A DNA stretch of 64,000 bases from Acidobacteriota bacterium (GCA_028875575.1 JAPPDF010000035.1:1-64000), one strand, 5' to 3'; counted from the stretch's first letter, positions 9,801-17,956 are shown. Translations and numbers: made by a program. The notes: a model not told the origin generated them from the sequence alone.

Positions 9801-10237
9801 AATTGGCGGCCTGCTTCCCAGTCGATACCTCCACCCTGGTCGGTCGAGGTCGATTCGGCTTGGGGAAAGAAGGCCCCCGACTTCACCCACTGAACCAGGT
9901 CGGCGATTTCCCGATCGCTCAGCCGGCCCGTGGGAGGCATCTTGAGATCTGCGTCCTCGAAGAAGACGGCCCGGATCAGCAAGCTCTCTTCCGGACTGCC
10001 GGGAGTAACGGACGGGCCTCGGCTTCCGCCTGCCAGCATGGCATCGGCCGAATCGAGCCTTAACCCTCCCATGGGACTGGAGGTTTCGCCGCTGTGGCAG
10101 GCATGGCAGCGTTCGACCAGCAGCGGCCGGATCCGCTTCTCGAAAAACTCGGCCTGGCCGGAATCCGACGCGCCCAGCCCGACCGGCGCCGAAAAAACAA
10201 CCAGCCAGGCGGCGATACTGAGCCGATGGAACGACAT
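6854..10237 (-). CDS. cytochrome c-DUF1549-DUF1553 protein (planctomycete type)
   Basis: The start is placed at an ATG at 10237 with GGAGAA upstream, giving a signal peptide (FHRLSIAAWLVVFSAPVGLG) and 1127 residues. A c-type haem site CHACH near residue 46 lies in a PSCyt1-like domain (RPLLVERCHACHSG, DLVQWVKSGAFFP). DUF1549 follows (FVLSRLEAKGL, HYGERWGRHWLDLV, CARCHDHKFDPI), then an insert of about 400 residues with a lectin/jelly-roll look, then DUF1553 (NPLTARVMVNRIWKHHFG, SNTYRMSG). CARCH provides a second possible haem site. The protein is probably exported and pairs with the DUF1501 gene downstream. A redox role is likely; the substrate is unknown. Confidence 0.85.
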   Translation of the reverse strand: MSFHRLSIAAWLVVFSAPVGLGASDSGQAEFFEKRIRPLLVERCHACHSGETSSPMGGLRLDSADAMLAGGSRGPSVTPGSPEESLLIRAVFFEDADLKMPPTGRLSDREIADLVQWVKSGAFFPQAESTSTDQGGGIDWEAGRQFWSFRPIEPPRLPAVEDSRWVSSPVDTFVLSRLEAKGLTPAPPADKRSWLRRVTFGLTGLPPSASEVERFEADHSPESFRKVVDRLLSSPHYGERWGRHWLDLVSFAETNGHEFDHTKADVWRYRDAVVRAFNQDVPYDHFVREHLAGDLLPEKRLGPDGIHWESPVSTSFFWLGERLNGAIDSVKARADEVDNQIDVLSKAFLGLTVACARCHDHKFDPIPTADYYALAGVLHSTDFAQAVIDSAARRQEIASLRRQIQDRNSGMEALLKPARWSMARQIEPYLLAAAELASPRTSAEPSAVAELAGRRLLDAGLLQAWVETLRQACGEPEDLFYPLAALIDGLASRRFGSFAEGMEAVRGQLGGKFHPDRNDKAAGPERVDVLFEDFGKPDFEGWTVRGQAFGTGPARGIASNQPLRDFQGQSLANSFGAGSDRFMGSLTSRKFTLPELPRDYRDHGIYLHVRLAGSQPEESSGGQPFPALALSLIADGVRSSTYVPQGSRLRWKTSRMTIQVGRICHFEILDRSAGGHIVVDKIVFSNSKEPPLYLDAPHRDLLQRIVSGNPSSLDALARTYRDLFLEALGAPAPLAPGHRWLLASLSPGGRLEDLGALLWREERDAVARMQGQRQVLDDRVPASRFAMSSQDRDPRNVRVHLRGDHKNLGREVPRRFLQILAGKDQPPILEGSGRLQLADRLVDPRNPLTARVMVNRIWKHHFGEGLVRSVDNFGKQGDRPSHPELLDYLAHRFMGEGWSVKAVQRLILLSNTYRMSGGRDARAMQLDPDNRLLHHVSVRRLEAEAVRDSVLAVSGNLDRQLFGPSVPPHISPYQDGRGKPKSGPLDGNGRRSLYVQVRRNFLTPLFLAFDYPPPISTIGRRGVSTVPSQALMMLNNEFIAGEAQAWARRMVVEETDPGRRAARMVLEAYGRRPEPRELKDLLQFAASAEDRYRRLAEKEKNGESVEQRVWADLGHALINSAEFIYLR

Positions 10238-10435
10238 GCCGAGGGTTCTCCGTGGGAAGAGGCGTCCGCGAGTCCCCGACACTCCGGCGCCTCATGCATA
10301 GTCTAACCAAGCCCATGCGGGGGCTCAAGGCCGCTTTTCGGCAGGCCACGAGCCGCTTGACTCGCACGACGGGCGTTTCTAGAATCCCGGGGCTGACGGC
10401 CTTGACCGAATTCGGATCGGATTGGAGCTGAGCCC

Positions 10436-11950
10436 TTGGGACTCCTGCACCCTTTGGACTGGACCCTCTTTGGCGGCTACCTGGTGGCGGTGCTGGCTCT
10501 GGGCCTGTGGTTCGCCCGCAAGCAGCACTCCAACGAGGACTTTTTCCTGGGGGGGCGGAAAATGTCCTGGATGCCGGTGGGCCTCTCCATGTTCGCCTCC
10601 ATCTTCAGTTCCAACTCCTTCGTGGGCCTTCCCACCCAGGCGGCCTTCGGCAATTTCCACATCTACTTCGCCATCATCACCATTCCGTTCCTGGTGGTGC
10701 CGGTGGTGGGCTGGATCTTCGTGCCGCTCTTCCACCGCCTGGGCGTGACCAGCGCCTACGAATACCTGGAGCTGCGCTTCAACCGCCCCATCCGGCTGAT
10801 CGGCAGTTCGCTCTTCATGATCTACACGTTCGCCTGGATGGGGAATCTGCTCTACGCCGTCAGCCACGTCATCGAGCCGGTGCTGGGGTTGAGCACGGAC
10901 GACCTTGCCACCACGGCCTGGCTTCTGGTGGGCATCGGCGCCTTCGCCACCCTCTACACGGCCCTGGGAGGGTTCAAGGCCGTGATCTGGACCGACATCT
11001 TTCAGGCCGTCGCCCTGGGAGGGGGCATGCTGGCCGTGCTGTGGCTGGCGCTGGGGCGGATCGACGGAGGCTGGGCCGGAATGATCGAGATGGGGCAGAC
11101 CCACGGCAAGTTCGAGATGTTCGACCTTCGCTTCGACATGTCGCCCGGCGTGGACAACGTCTACTCCTCCCTGGCCATCGGGCTGTTCGCCTTCTTCCCC
11201 TGGTACGCGGTGACGCTGACGGCGGTGCAGCGGTACGTGTCCATGCCCACGCCGCGCGCGGCCCAGCGCTCCCTGATCGTCAACGGGGTGATGTCGGGCG
11301 CCGTATGCCTGATCTTCTTCCTGGTGGGCTCCACCCTGTACGCCTTCTACCACCAGGACGTCCCGGGGGCCGCCGCAGGCTTCCCCCCGCTCCATCAGAA
11401 CCAGATCCTGCCCAACTTCGTGCTGACCGAGATCGCCCAGGTAGGCCTGCTGGGGCTGTTGCTGTCGGGGTTGTTTGCGGCGGCCATGAGCAGCATCGAC
11501 AGCGGCATCAACGCCCTGACCGCCACCGTGGTCTGCGACTGGATGTCCAACCGCCAGCTCAAGGTGGGGTTCAGCCGCCTGCTCTGCGCCCTGTTCGGCG
11601 CCGGCGGCATTGTGGCGGCGGTGCTGATCCTCTACCAGCAGTCCGAGGTCTACCAGCTCATCATCAGCCTTTCGGGAACCTTTCTGGGTCTGCTGCTGGG
11701 CATCTTCCTGCTGGGAATGCTGTCCAAACGGGCCAATGCGGCGGGCGTGCTGATCGGCCTGGCGGCGGGCTCGCTGACCCTGGCCCTGGCCTGGACCCAC
11801 GTCGGCGGCCAATGGTACGGCGCTTTCACCTGCCTGCCCACGGTGGCGGTGGGCTGGCTGGCCAGCCGTTATTTCCAGGCACCGCCCGAGTCCAGGTTGA
11901 AGGGGCTGGTGTGGGGCCAGCACCGGCAGATGGAAGACTCTCCGGGTTGA
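10436..11950 (+). CDS. SSS-family sodium:solute symporter 1
   Basis: The 504-residue integral membrane protein begins at a TTG (10436) with GGAG eight bases upstream. About 13 membrane segments are visible. Landmarks of the SLC5/SSS family are EDFFLGGRKMSW near residue 32, YTALGGFKAVIWTDIFQ near 180, and the sodium-site helix AAMSSIDSGINALTATV near residue 350. It should import an organic solute with sodium. The substrate cannot be read. It stands alone between the divergent DUF1501 operon and the MNT-HEPN cassette. Confidence 0.88.
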   Translation: MGLLHPLDWTLFGGYLVAVLALGLWFARKQHSNEDFFLGGRKMSWMPVGLSMFASIFSSNSFVGLPTQAAFGNFHIYFAIITIPFLVVPVVGWIFVPLFHRLGVTSAYEYLELRFNRPIRLIGSSLFMIYTFAWMGNLLYAVSHVIEPVLGLSTDDLATTAWLLVGIGAFATLYTALGGFKAVIWTDIFQAVALGGGMLAVLWLALGRIDGGWAGMIEMGQTHGKFEMFDLRFDMSPGVDNVYSSLAIGLFAFFPWYAVTLTAVQRYVSMPTPRAAQRSLIVNGVMSGAVCLIFFLVGSTLYAFYHQDVPGAAAGFPPLHQNQILPNFVLTEIAQVGLLGLLLSGLFAAAMSSIDSGINALTATVVCDWMSNRQLKVGFSRLLCALFGAGGIVAAVLILYQQSEVYQLIISLSGTFLGLLLGIFLLGMLSKRANAAGVLIGLAAGSLTLALAWTHVGGQWYGAFTCLPTVAVGWLASRYFQAPPESRLKGLVWGQHRQMEDSPG

Positions 11951-12131
11951 TCGTCAGGCTCGGGCCCCAGGCTACATGCTGATGTCCATTCCCGCGCTCG
12001 GCACGGATCCCGGCCGACGACCATCAGGCGAGGCCGGGAGTGATAGAATGGGCATTCGGGAAAAGCCTCGCCAAGCCGGGTCAGGACGGCGGTTCAGCCA
12101 AAGGGAGCTCGACGACTCCACGGGAACACCA

Positions 12132-12422
12132 ATGACCAGAGATGAAGTCCTGAAGGTGCTGCGAGCGCATAAGGCGACCCTTTCGCAACGGTTCGGGGTC
12201 ACCGATCTCGTCCTCTTCGGCTCCGTGGCTCGCGACCAGGCATCGGAAGACAGCGACATCGACATCCTGGTTCGTTTCGACGGACCGGCAACCTCCAAGG
12301 GCTATTTCGGCACCCAGTTTTACCTGGAGGATCTGCTGGGACGCTCCGTCGATCTGGTAACTCACAAGGCGCTGCGGGCGGAACTGCGTCCGTACGTCGA
12401 GCGGGAGGCCGTCCATGTCTAG
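12132..12422 (+). CDS. MNT-type minimal nucleotidyltransferase 1 (MntA-like)
   Basis: The 96-residue protein carries the minimal nucleotidyltransferase signature LFGSVARDQASEDSDIDILV (GS plus DxD spacing) followed by a strand with a third acidic residue (VDLV). In HEPN-MNT modules such proteins add AMP to, and silence, a HEPN partner. The ATG at 12132 is chosen because the upstream open frame has no domain. Its stop overlaps the start of a second nucleotidyltransferase by 8 bp, so translation is probably coupled. A DUF86/HepT partner, usual for this type, is absent. Confidence 0.75.
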   Translation: MTRDEVLKVLRAHKATLSQRFGVTDLVLFGSVARDQASEDSDIDILVRFDGPATSKGYFGTQFYLEDLLGRSVDLVTHKALRAELRPYVEREAVHV

Positions 12423-12810
12423 CGCTGGTGAAGGATCAAGGGAGTTCAGACGCAGCCTCGCTCCAACGGAAAGTAGTCCCATACTCGAACAAAAGACCTT
12501 GGACGACATCATCCGGCGAATCGTGGATGTGGCCCAGCCGGAAAAGATCATTCTCTTCGGATCGGCCGCCGCGGGACGAATGAACCCCAACAGCGATGTG
12601 GACCTTCTCATCATTAAGCGGGGAGCGGACGCACTCCACCTCATGGCTCGCATCTACCGAAAGCTGCACGGGGTAGGAGCCGCGGTTGACGCGCTCGTGG
12701 TCGACGCTGGGGATGTGGAGCGTTTCAAGGACAGTCACGCTCTGGTCATCAAGCCCGCCCTCAAGGAAGGAAGGGTAGTGTATGAAGCGTCCCGAGCGTC
12801 TCCCACCTGA
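12415..12810 (+). CDS. MNT-type minimal nucleotidyltransferase 2
   Basis: The 131-residue protein has a second MNT signature, IILFGSAAAGRMNPNSDVDLLII, at about residues 46-68, then a third acidic position in AAVDALVVD. It has a longer N-terminal region than the first copy and only modest similarity to it, so it is not a simple recent duplication. The start overlaps the upstream gene and the end overlaps the HEPN gene by 29 bp, giving a three-gene cassette. This subtype, with VERFKDSHALVIKPALKEGRVVY at the end, is typically paired directly with a PF05168-like HEPN protein. Confidence 0.75.
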   Translation: MSSAGEGSREFRRSLAPTESSPILEQKTLDDIIRRIVDVAQPEKIILFGSAAAGRMNPNSDVDLLIIKRGADALHLMARIYRKLHGVGAAVDALVVDAGDVERFKDSHALVIKPALKEGRVVYEASRASPT

Positions 12811-13174
12811 TGACCCGCGGGAATGGATGAACCGCGCCAGGAGCAATCTGGCCCTGGCGAAGAACCGTGTTGCTGAGGCCTATCTGGAAGACCTGTGCTT
12901 TGAGGCCCAGCAGGCAGCGGAAAAGGCAATCAAGGCCATGATGATCCGGCGAAATATCGAGTTCCCATACGTGCACGACTTGACTCGTCTTCTGTCACTG
13001 TTGGAAGAAGCCGGAGAAACCATCCCGGATGAGGTTCGCAAAGCGGAAGAGTTAACACCATTTGCCCTGATTACGCGTTACCCTGGCCTCGCCAGACCGG
13101 TAACCGAGTCGGAGTACAGGGAAACGGTTGAGATTGCTGAAGCGGTCGTTCTATGGGCAGGGGATCACCTGTAA
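12782..13174 (+). CDS. HEPN-domain protein
   Basis: The 130-residue all-helical protein shows the PF05168-like pattern: DPREWMNRARSNLALAK, FEAQQAAEKAIKAMM, then YVHDLTRLLSLLEEAG and a C-terminal RYPGLARPVTESEYRE. The strict RX4-6H RNase motif of active HEPN toxins is not evident; the nearest arrangement is an Arg eight residues before His in RRNIEFPYVH. It may therefore be a non-nuclease member or use a variant site. It overlaps the second nucleotidyltransferase gene and should be coexpressed with both. Confidence 0.75.
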   Translation: MKRPERLPPDDPREWMNRARSNLALAKNRVAEAYLEDLCFEAQQAAEKAIKAMMIRRNIEFPYVHDLTRLLSLLEEAGETIPDEVRKAEELTPFALITRYPGLARPVTESEYRETVEIAEAVVLWAGDHL

Positions 13175-13216
13175 ATTCCATTGAGGGACGGGGAGAACAG
13201 AACAGGGAAGTTTGTT

Positions 13217-13440
13217 GAGCCTTTTGCAAAATTCGGCAGCGGGATCGTTTTCGGGAATGGCCACAAAAGGCACAAAAACACATAGAGAGCAGAACGATCT
13301 CAGAAAATTCGCTTTGTGACTTTTGTGCGTTTTGTGTTTAACACGCATGGCTCACCAGGTCGCACCCGATATCGAAAAAGGCAGATACTCAGGTTTGCCG
13401 ACAAAGTGACCTGCCCCGCTGCGAATTTTGCAAAAGGCTC
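13217..13440. mobile_element. MITE-like element, copy 1 (224 bp)
   Basis: The element is bounded by terminal inverted repeats GAGCCTTTTGCAAAATTC (13217-13234) and its exact complement (13423-13440). The 4-bp TGTT on each side (13213-13216 and 13441-13444) may be a target-site duplication. No coding capacity is present. A second copy in opposite orientation lies at 40955-41139, sharing the ends and an internal block ACCAGGTCGCACCCGATAT. The right end lies 22 bp before the GTG of the next gene, with that gene's AAGGAGG just outside the element. Confidence 0.75.
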
Positions 13441-13462
13441 TGTTGAATAAGGAGGCGAACCC

Positions 13463-14446
13463 GTGCGCAAGATCTATTTCGATGAAGACGTTGACCTGGC
13501 TCCCCTGAAAGACCGCCTCATCGGCGTGATCGGATACGGCAACCAGGGGAGCGCCCAGGCCCGCAACCTGCGGGACAGCGGGCTGGAAGTGATCGTGGGC
13601 AACCGCCGGGATGCCTACTACCAGGAAGCCCAAAGAGACGGGTTCCCGGTTTTCTCCATCGCTCAGGCGACCTCCAGGGCCGACCTGGTGCTGGTGGGGA
13701 TACCGGACGAAATCCAGCAGCAGGTCTACGAACGGCACATGCAGAAGCACATCCGCGGCGGGCAGGTGCTGGACTTCGCCAGCAGCTACGGCTACCGCTT
13801 CAAGTGCATCCAGCCTCCTCCCGACGTCGACGTGGTGATGATGTCCCCCCGCGCCATGGGCGTCACCGTGCGTGAGCTGTTCGTGAAGGGGAAGGGCGTT
13901 CCGGCCTTCGTGGCCGTGGGCCACGACGCCTCCGGCCAGGCCCGCCAAGTCGCGCTGGCGCTGGCCAAGGGAGTGGGGTGCACCCGCGCCGGTGTCCTGG
14001 AGTGCACCTTCCAGGACGAGGCCGACGTGAACCTCTTTGGCGAGCAGGCTTTGTGGCCGCTCTTCAATCAAGCCCTGCTGCTCTCCTACGAGGTGCTGGT
14101 GGAGGCGGGAGTGCCTCCCGAGCTGGTTGCCCTGGAGTATTACGCCTCCGGAGAGGCTGGCGAGATTTTCCACAAGATGGCGGTCGAGGGAATGTTCGAG
14201 CAGACCCGCTATCACTCACCTACCTCCCAGTATGGAACGCTGACCCGGCACGAACAACTCCCCGCCGAAGAGGTCAGGCAGCGTATGAAAGACACTCTGA
14301 GGGACATTCGCAACGGGCGCTTCGCCGAAGAGTGGGCCCGCGAGCAGGCCGATGGCTACCCCAATCTCAAGAGGCTGCGGCGGCAAGCTTTCCGTCATCC
14401 CCTGAATCGGGTCGAGAAGAACATCCGGCCCTTGACCCCGCGCTGA
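13463..14446 (+). CDS. ketol-acid reductoisomerase-like protein, divergent
   Basis: The 327-residue protein starts at a GTG (13463) behind AAGGAGG. The N-terminal Rossmann fold is KARI-like: IGVIGYGNQGSAQARNLRDSG near residues 20-40 and a C-terminal all-helical domain with ECTFQDEADVNLFGEQ. However, active-site positions differ from canonical IlvC: the usual FAHGFNI is FASSYGY, APKGPG is SPRAMG, and the second metal-ligand segment (ECLHELK) reads EYYASGE. NAD(P)H binding is plausible, but classic acetohydroxy-acid isomeroreductase activity is doubtful. No ilvB/ilvD gene is nearby; a DapA-family gene lies 1.1 kb downstream. It could act on another keto acid. Confidence 0.65.
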   Translation: MRKIYFDEDVDLAPLKDRLIGVIGYGNQGSAQARNLRDSGLEVIVGNRRDAYYQEAQRDGFPVFSIAQATSRADLVLVGIPDEIQQQVYERHMQKHIRGGQVLDFASSYGYRFKCIQPPPDVDVVMMSPRAMGVTVRELFVKGKGVPAFVAVGHDASGQARQVALALAKGVGCTRAGVLECTFQDEADVNLFGEQALWPLFNQALLLSYEVLVEAGVPPELVALEYYASGEAGEIFHKMAVEGMFEQTRYHSPTSQYGTLTRHEQLPAEEVRQRMKDTLRDIRNGRFAEEWAREQADGYPNLKRLRRQAFRHPLNRVEKNIRPLTPR

Positions 14447-14454
14447 CCCCGCCA

Positions 14455-15438
14455 ATGATGCACGCGACCGGCCGCAGAACCCTGCGCGCCCTGCTGATGC
14501 TGCTGGGCTTGGGCCTGGCAGGCTACCTGGTCTACCGGCTCGGTCCCGGCCGGATTCTCTCCCTGTTGCTCCAGATCGGCTGGCACCTGGCGGCCCTGGC
14601 AGGTATCCACGCCCTCTATCAGGGTGTGCGGGCGGCAGCGTTTTCGCGCTGCCTGCTCGACATCCAGATGTCCTATCGGGATGTCCTGTGGATTCGAATC
14701 TCCGGGGAAGCCGTACGAGTGCTGACCTCCACCGGACCCTTGCTGGCGGAACCCGCCAAGGCCTGGTTGCTCAAGCGGAGAGGGTTGGCTCTCCACCAGG
14801 CCTTCGCCTCCACCCTGTCCGAGATCCTCTTCTACAACCTCAGCGCCGCGGCCATCGCCGCCGTCGGGTTTGCCGTCCTGGCGCTCCAGTTCCCCATGGA
14901 GCCCTCCCTGCGGGCTTCGGTCTGGGGCGGCGTGCTCCTGCTCGGCGGCATCCTGCTGGTGGCTGTAGTCGCCTTCGTCCGCCGGTCCTATCTCTTTTGT
15001 TCCACTCTAAAACGGCTCAGCCGGCGACCCTGGCTTTCCAGCCGGGTGACGCCCCATCTGGAACGGGTGAGGCAGATGGAAGAGGTTCTCTTCCGGGTGG
15101 TCTACGACCGGCCGGCCCGGTTCCTGACGGTCGTCACGTTGGAAGCTGCGGCCCACTTGCTGCTGATACTGGAGGTGTACTGGGTGCTGGCGGTGCTGGG
15201 GGACCCGCCTCCGCTGCTCCATCCGCTGTTGATTGAAACCGCCAGCAAGTTCATCAGCCTCCTCTTTGTGTTCGTTCCCATGCAGTTGGGGGTGGCCGAG
15301 GGGGCTTATGCCTTTGTGCTTGTCCTGCTGGGTCTTCCCGCCGCCGTAGGCGTGACCCTCTCCCTGGTCCGCCGCCTGCGAAGCCTGTTGGTTGCCGGAG
15401 TGGGCCTGCTCTGCTGGTGGGCCCTGGGCCGGCAGTAG
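14455..15438 (+). CDS. UPF0104-type integral membrane protein
   Basis: The 327-residue protein has about eight hydrophobic segments and follows the pattern of the lysylphosphatidylglycerol-synthase membrane region family (PF03706): GLAGYLVYRLGPGRILSLLLQIGW at the start, GEAVRVLTSTGPLLAEPAKAWLLKRRG near residue 80, and FVFVPMQLGVAEGAYAFVL near 270. Such proteins act as lipid flippases or in cell-envelope roles. No catalytic aminoacyl-transferase domain is attached. It begins 8 bp after the KARI-like stop and is likely cotranscribed with it. Confidence 0.65.
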   Translation: MMHATGRRTLRALLMLLGLGLAGYLVYRLGPGRILSLLLQIGWHLAALAGIHALYQGVRAAAFSRCLLDIQMSYRDVLWIRISGEAVRVLTSTGPLLAEPAKAWLLKRRGLALHQAFASTLSEILFYNLSAAAIAAVGFAVLALQFPMEPSLRASVWGGVLLLGGILLVAVVAFVRRSYLFCSTLKRLSRRPWLSSRVTPHLERVRQMEEVLFRVVYDRPARFLTVVTLEAAAHLLLILEVYWVLAVLGDPPPLLHPLLIETASKFISLLFVFVPMQLGVAEGAYAFVLVLLGLPAAVGVTLSLVRRLRSLLVAGVGLLCWWALGRQ

Positions 15439-15600
15439 TCCGCATAGCGGACAAACTGGAAAAGTTTGCAAACCAGCACAGCGCATTCGGCCGCGGATGA
15501 CGTAAAATCTGGGCGCCAGGGAGCGGCCGGAGGGAACTTCGCCCCGAACGCCCCTGCATCCCCAACGTTCGCAACAGACTGACCAGGAGAACCATCACCC

Positions 15601-16557
15601 ATGGATTTCGATAAGGCCCGACGACGCTTGTCCGGTTGCTACGTCACCGTCCCCACACTGTTTCACGACGACGCCGAGCTGTCGTTGAACCTGGAAGGAA
15701 TCCGGAGGCACGTGGGTTTCCTGCTGGGGGGAGGCCTCAAGAGCGGCAACGCCGTCTTCCTGGCTGGGGGCGCCGCCGGCGATTTCTCCACCATGACCTT
15801 TGAGGAGCGGGTGGTCGTGGCCAAAACGGTGGTCGAGGCGGTGGAGGGACGGGCCCCGGTAGCCATGGGAGCCCAGACCACCAGCACCGCCGAGCTGCGC
15901 CGTTTGGCCCGGGCCGCCCGGGACCTCGGCGCCAACTACATCCAAGTCTCCTGTCCCTTCTACTTCGGCCATTCCGAAGAGGACTTCTACGAATACGTGG
16001 TCGCGGCCGCTGAAGCCGCCGATGTCGGCATCATCGTCTACAACACCTTCTGGACCAGCACCGGGGTCTCTCTGGGCCTGGTCGGCAGGCTGGCGGAAAT
16101 ACCCAACGTGGTGGGTCTCAAGTGGGCCACGCCCCACCCGAACTGGATGTCCTTCGAGCAGGTGGTGCAAGCCTACGGCCGGCGGTTTTCGGTGATCGAC
16201 AACCAGATGCACTTCGTGGCAAGCCACATACTGGGGGCCCGAGGCTTCGAGGTCCACGTCTGCAACTACTGGCCGGAGTGGGGAGCCCGGCTGATCGAGC
16301 AAATGAAACGGAAGGACTACCCGGAGGTTCAGGACATGTTGACCCGGGCAGCGCAACCCTTCATGAAGCTTTGGTCGCAGATCGAGCAGGAGTACACCTC
16401 GGGCGACGGCTATCTGGACAAGCTGTGCATGGAGCTGGTGGGCCTGCCTTCCAGCCGCTGCCGCCCTCCCACCCGCGACGTCCGGGAACGCTACCGGGAA
16501 GCGGCTCGCCGAATGCTCCTTCAGGCCGGAGTGCCCAGGGTCCAGGGGTCTGCCTGA
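15601..16557 (+). CDS. dihydrodipicolinate synthase/N-acetylneuraminate lyase family protein
   Basis: The 318-residue protein is a Schiff-base class I aldolase/lyase of the DapA family, a TIM barrel. The active-site tyrosine segment VGIIVYNTFW is near residue 140 and the catalytic lysine in GLKWATPHPNW near residue 173. The usual GGTTGE-type loop reads GGAAGDFSTMTFEER. Members split or form 2-keto-3-deoxy acids, dihydrodipicolinate or N-acetylneuraminate; sequence here does not settle which. The start ATG has AGGAGAA upstream. The gene precedes an M20 hydrolase and a symporter, so degradation of an imported sugar acid or amino-acid derivative is plausible. Confidence 0.8.
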   Translation: MDFDKARRRLSGCYVTVPTLFHDDAELSLNLEGIRRHVGFLLGGGLKSGNAVFLAGGAAGDFSTMTFEERVVVAKTVVEAVEGRAPVAMGAQTTSTAELRRLARAARDLGANYIQVSCPFYFGHSEEDFYEYVVAAAEAADVGIIVYNTFWTSTGVSLGLVGRLAEIPNVVGLKWATPHPNWMSFEQVVQAYGRRFSVIDNQMHFVASHILGARGFEVHVCNYWPEWGARLIEQMKRKDYPEVQDMLTRAAQPFMKLWSQIEQEYTSGDGYLDKLCMELVGLPSSRCRPPTRDVRERYREAARRMLLQAGVPRVQGSA

Positions 16558-16691
16558 ACGCGTTCGGGCAAGTGTCCGAGAAGAGAAGTCGTCCGGGAGC
16601 TCCGTTTGCGGAAACCGTTGACGAACAGAAACTGCTAGGATTGGGCCGGACCGGTGGTCCGAGCCGAAGATCCGCACAAGGAGAGGAAACG

Positions 16692-17858
16692 ATGGGGGAA
16701 ACCTGGACTCGCAGCCAAGACGAGGTGCTGGCCACGCTGCAGGACGTGGTGGCCATTGAAAGCGTCAATCCCGGATTGCCCGGCGGCCAGAGGGGCGAAT
16801 CGGCGATGGTAGAATACCTCTCCGAATTCTTCGACGCGGCCGGAATGAGCTGCGAAACCCGGGAGGTGCTGCCGGGGCGAAGCAACTTCATCGGCACCCT
16901 GGAAGGCCGGGACCCCCAACGGGTGCTCCTGTTCGAGTGTCACATGGACACGGCCTCGGTGGGGGTCATGACCATCCCTCCCTTCGAGCCCCATATACGG
17001 GACGGTCTCCTTTACGGACGGGGGTCCTGCGACACCAAGGCCGGCGGCGTGGCCATGATCCACGCCATGAAGCGCCTCAAGGAATCGGGCCAAGTCCCCC
17101 CCTGCACCATTCAGTTTGCGGGGGCGGTGGACGAGGAGTATCTCTTTCGCGGCGCCCTTAGCCTGGCGGCCACGGTGAAATCGGAGGCAGTGGTGGTGGC
17201 CGAGCCCACCGACCTGGCGGTGATCCGCGCCCACAAGGGATTGGCCCGTTTTCGCATCCGGGTGGAGGGAGTGGCGGCCCACAGCTCCAAGCCCTATCTG
17301 GGGATCAACGCCATCGTCAAGATGGCCCGGCTGATCACCGACATCGAAAGAGACATCCTGCCCAGCCTGCAGCGGAAAGACCACCCCCTGACCGGCGGCC
17401 CCACCCTCAACATCGGGGTGATCCACGGGGGCGCCCAGGTGAATTTCGTGCCTCACGAGTGCGTGGTGGAGGTGGACCGCCGCACCATTCCGGGAGAGTC
17501 CCCCCAAGACACGCTGGCGGAATTCGAAGAAGCGCTGGAGCGGGCTCGGGCGGCCGACCCCGAGTTGAAGGTGAGCCTGGAAGAGCCCTTCCTTCTGGAC
17601 AACGCCATGGAAACTTCCGAGGATTCCCCCGTCGTGCAAGCAGCCTGCCAGGCCTCCCAAGCGGTCCTGGGCAACTCCACCGTTGCGGGCGTCCCCTACG
17701 GCACCGACGCCAGCAAGTTCACTTCGGTGGGAACTCCGGCCATCGTGCTGGGTCCCGGCAGCATCGACCAGGCGCACGGGGCCGTGGAATGGGTGGAGTG
17801 CCGGCAAGTCCTGCAGGCCACCGAGATCTATCAGTCCATGATGGTGAACTTCAGCTAA
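16692..17858 (+). CDS. M20-family metallohydrolase (ArgE/DapE-like)
   Basis: The 388-residue protein starts at ATG 16692 with AGGAGAGGAAAC directly upstream. It has the M20 two-zinc signature: ECHMDTA near residue 81, GRGSCDTKAGG with the bridging Asp near 115, DEEYL near 149, EPTDLAVIRAHKG near 175, and the final metal ligand His in DQAHGAVEW near 360. A dimerisation domain begins at about residue 185. The family removes acyl groups from amino acids (ArgE, DapE) or cleaves small peptides in the cytoplasm. It follows the DapA-family gene by 134 bp. Confidence 0.82.
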   Translation: MGETWTRSQDEVLATLQDVVAIESVNPGLPGGQRGESAMVEYLSEFFDAAGMSCETREVLPGRSNFIGTLEGRDPQRVLLFECHMDTASVGVMTIPPFEPHIRDGLLYGRGSCDTKAGGVAMIHAMKRLKESGQVPPCTIQFAGAVDEEYLFRGALSLAATVKSEAVVVAEPTDLAVIRAHKGLARFRIRVEGVAAHSSKPYLGINAIVKMARLITDIERDILPSLQRKDHPLTGGPTLNIGVIHGGAQVNFVPHECVVEVDRRTIPGESPQDTLAEFEEALERARAADPELKVSLEEPFLLDNAMETSEDSPVVQAACQASQAVLGNSTVAGVPYGTDASKFTSVGTPAIVLGPGSIDQAHGAVEWVECRQVLQATEIYQSMMVNFS

Positions 17859-17956
17859 CTATCCCGAACGGGCGGCGGCTTTCGCCCCAGGGACGACCGT
17901 CGGCCTCCGGCTGAACCCGGGGTCGCCACTTCCCCCAAACACTCGATCCTCTTCTC

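Noticed and set aside
10379-11923. 514-codon open frame on the minus strand opposite symporter 1
   Set aside because: It is rich in His, Gln, Gly and Arg with no domain, typical of antisense to a high-GC membrane protein gene.
13463-14446. Straight assignment as ilvC
   Set aside because: Several catalytic segments differ from acetohydroxy-acid isomeroreductase and no ilv gene is adjacent.
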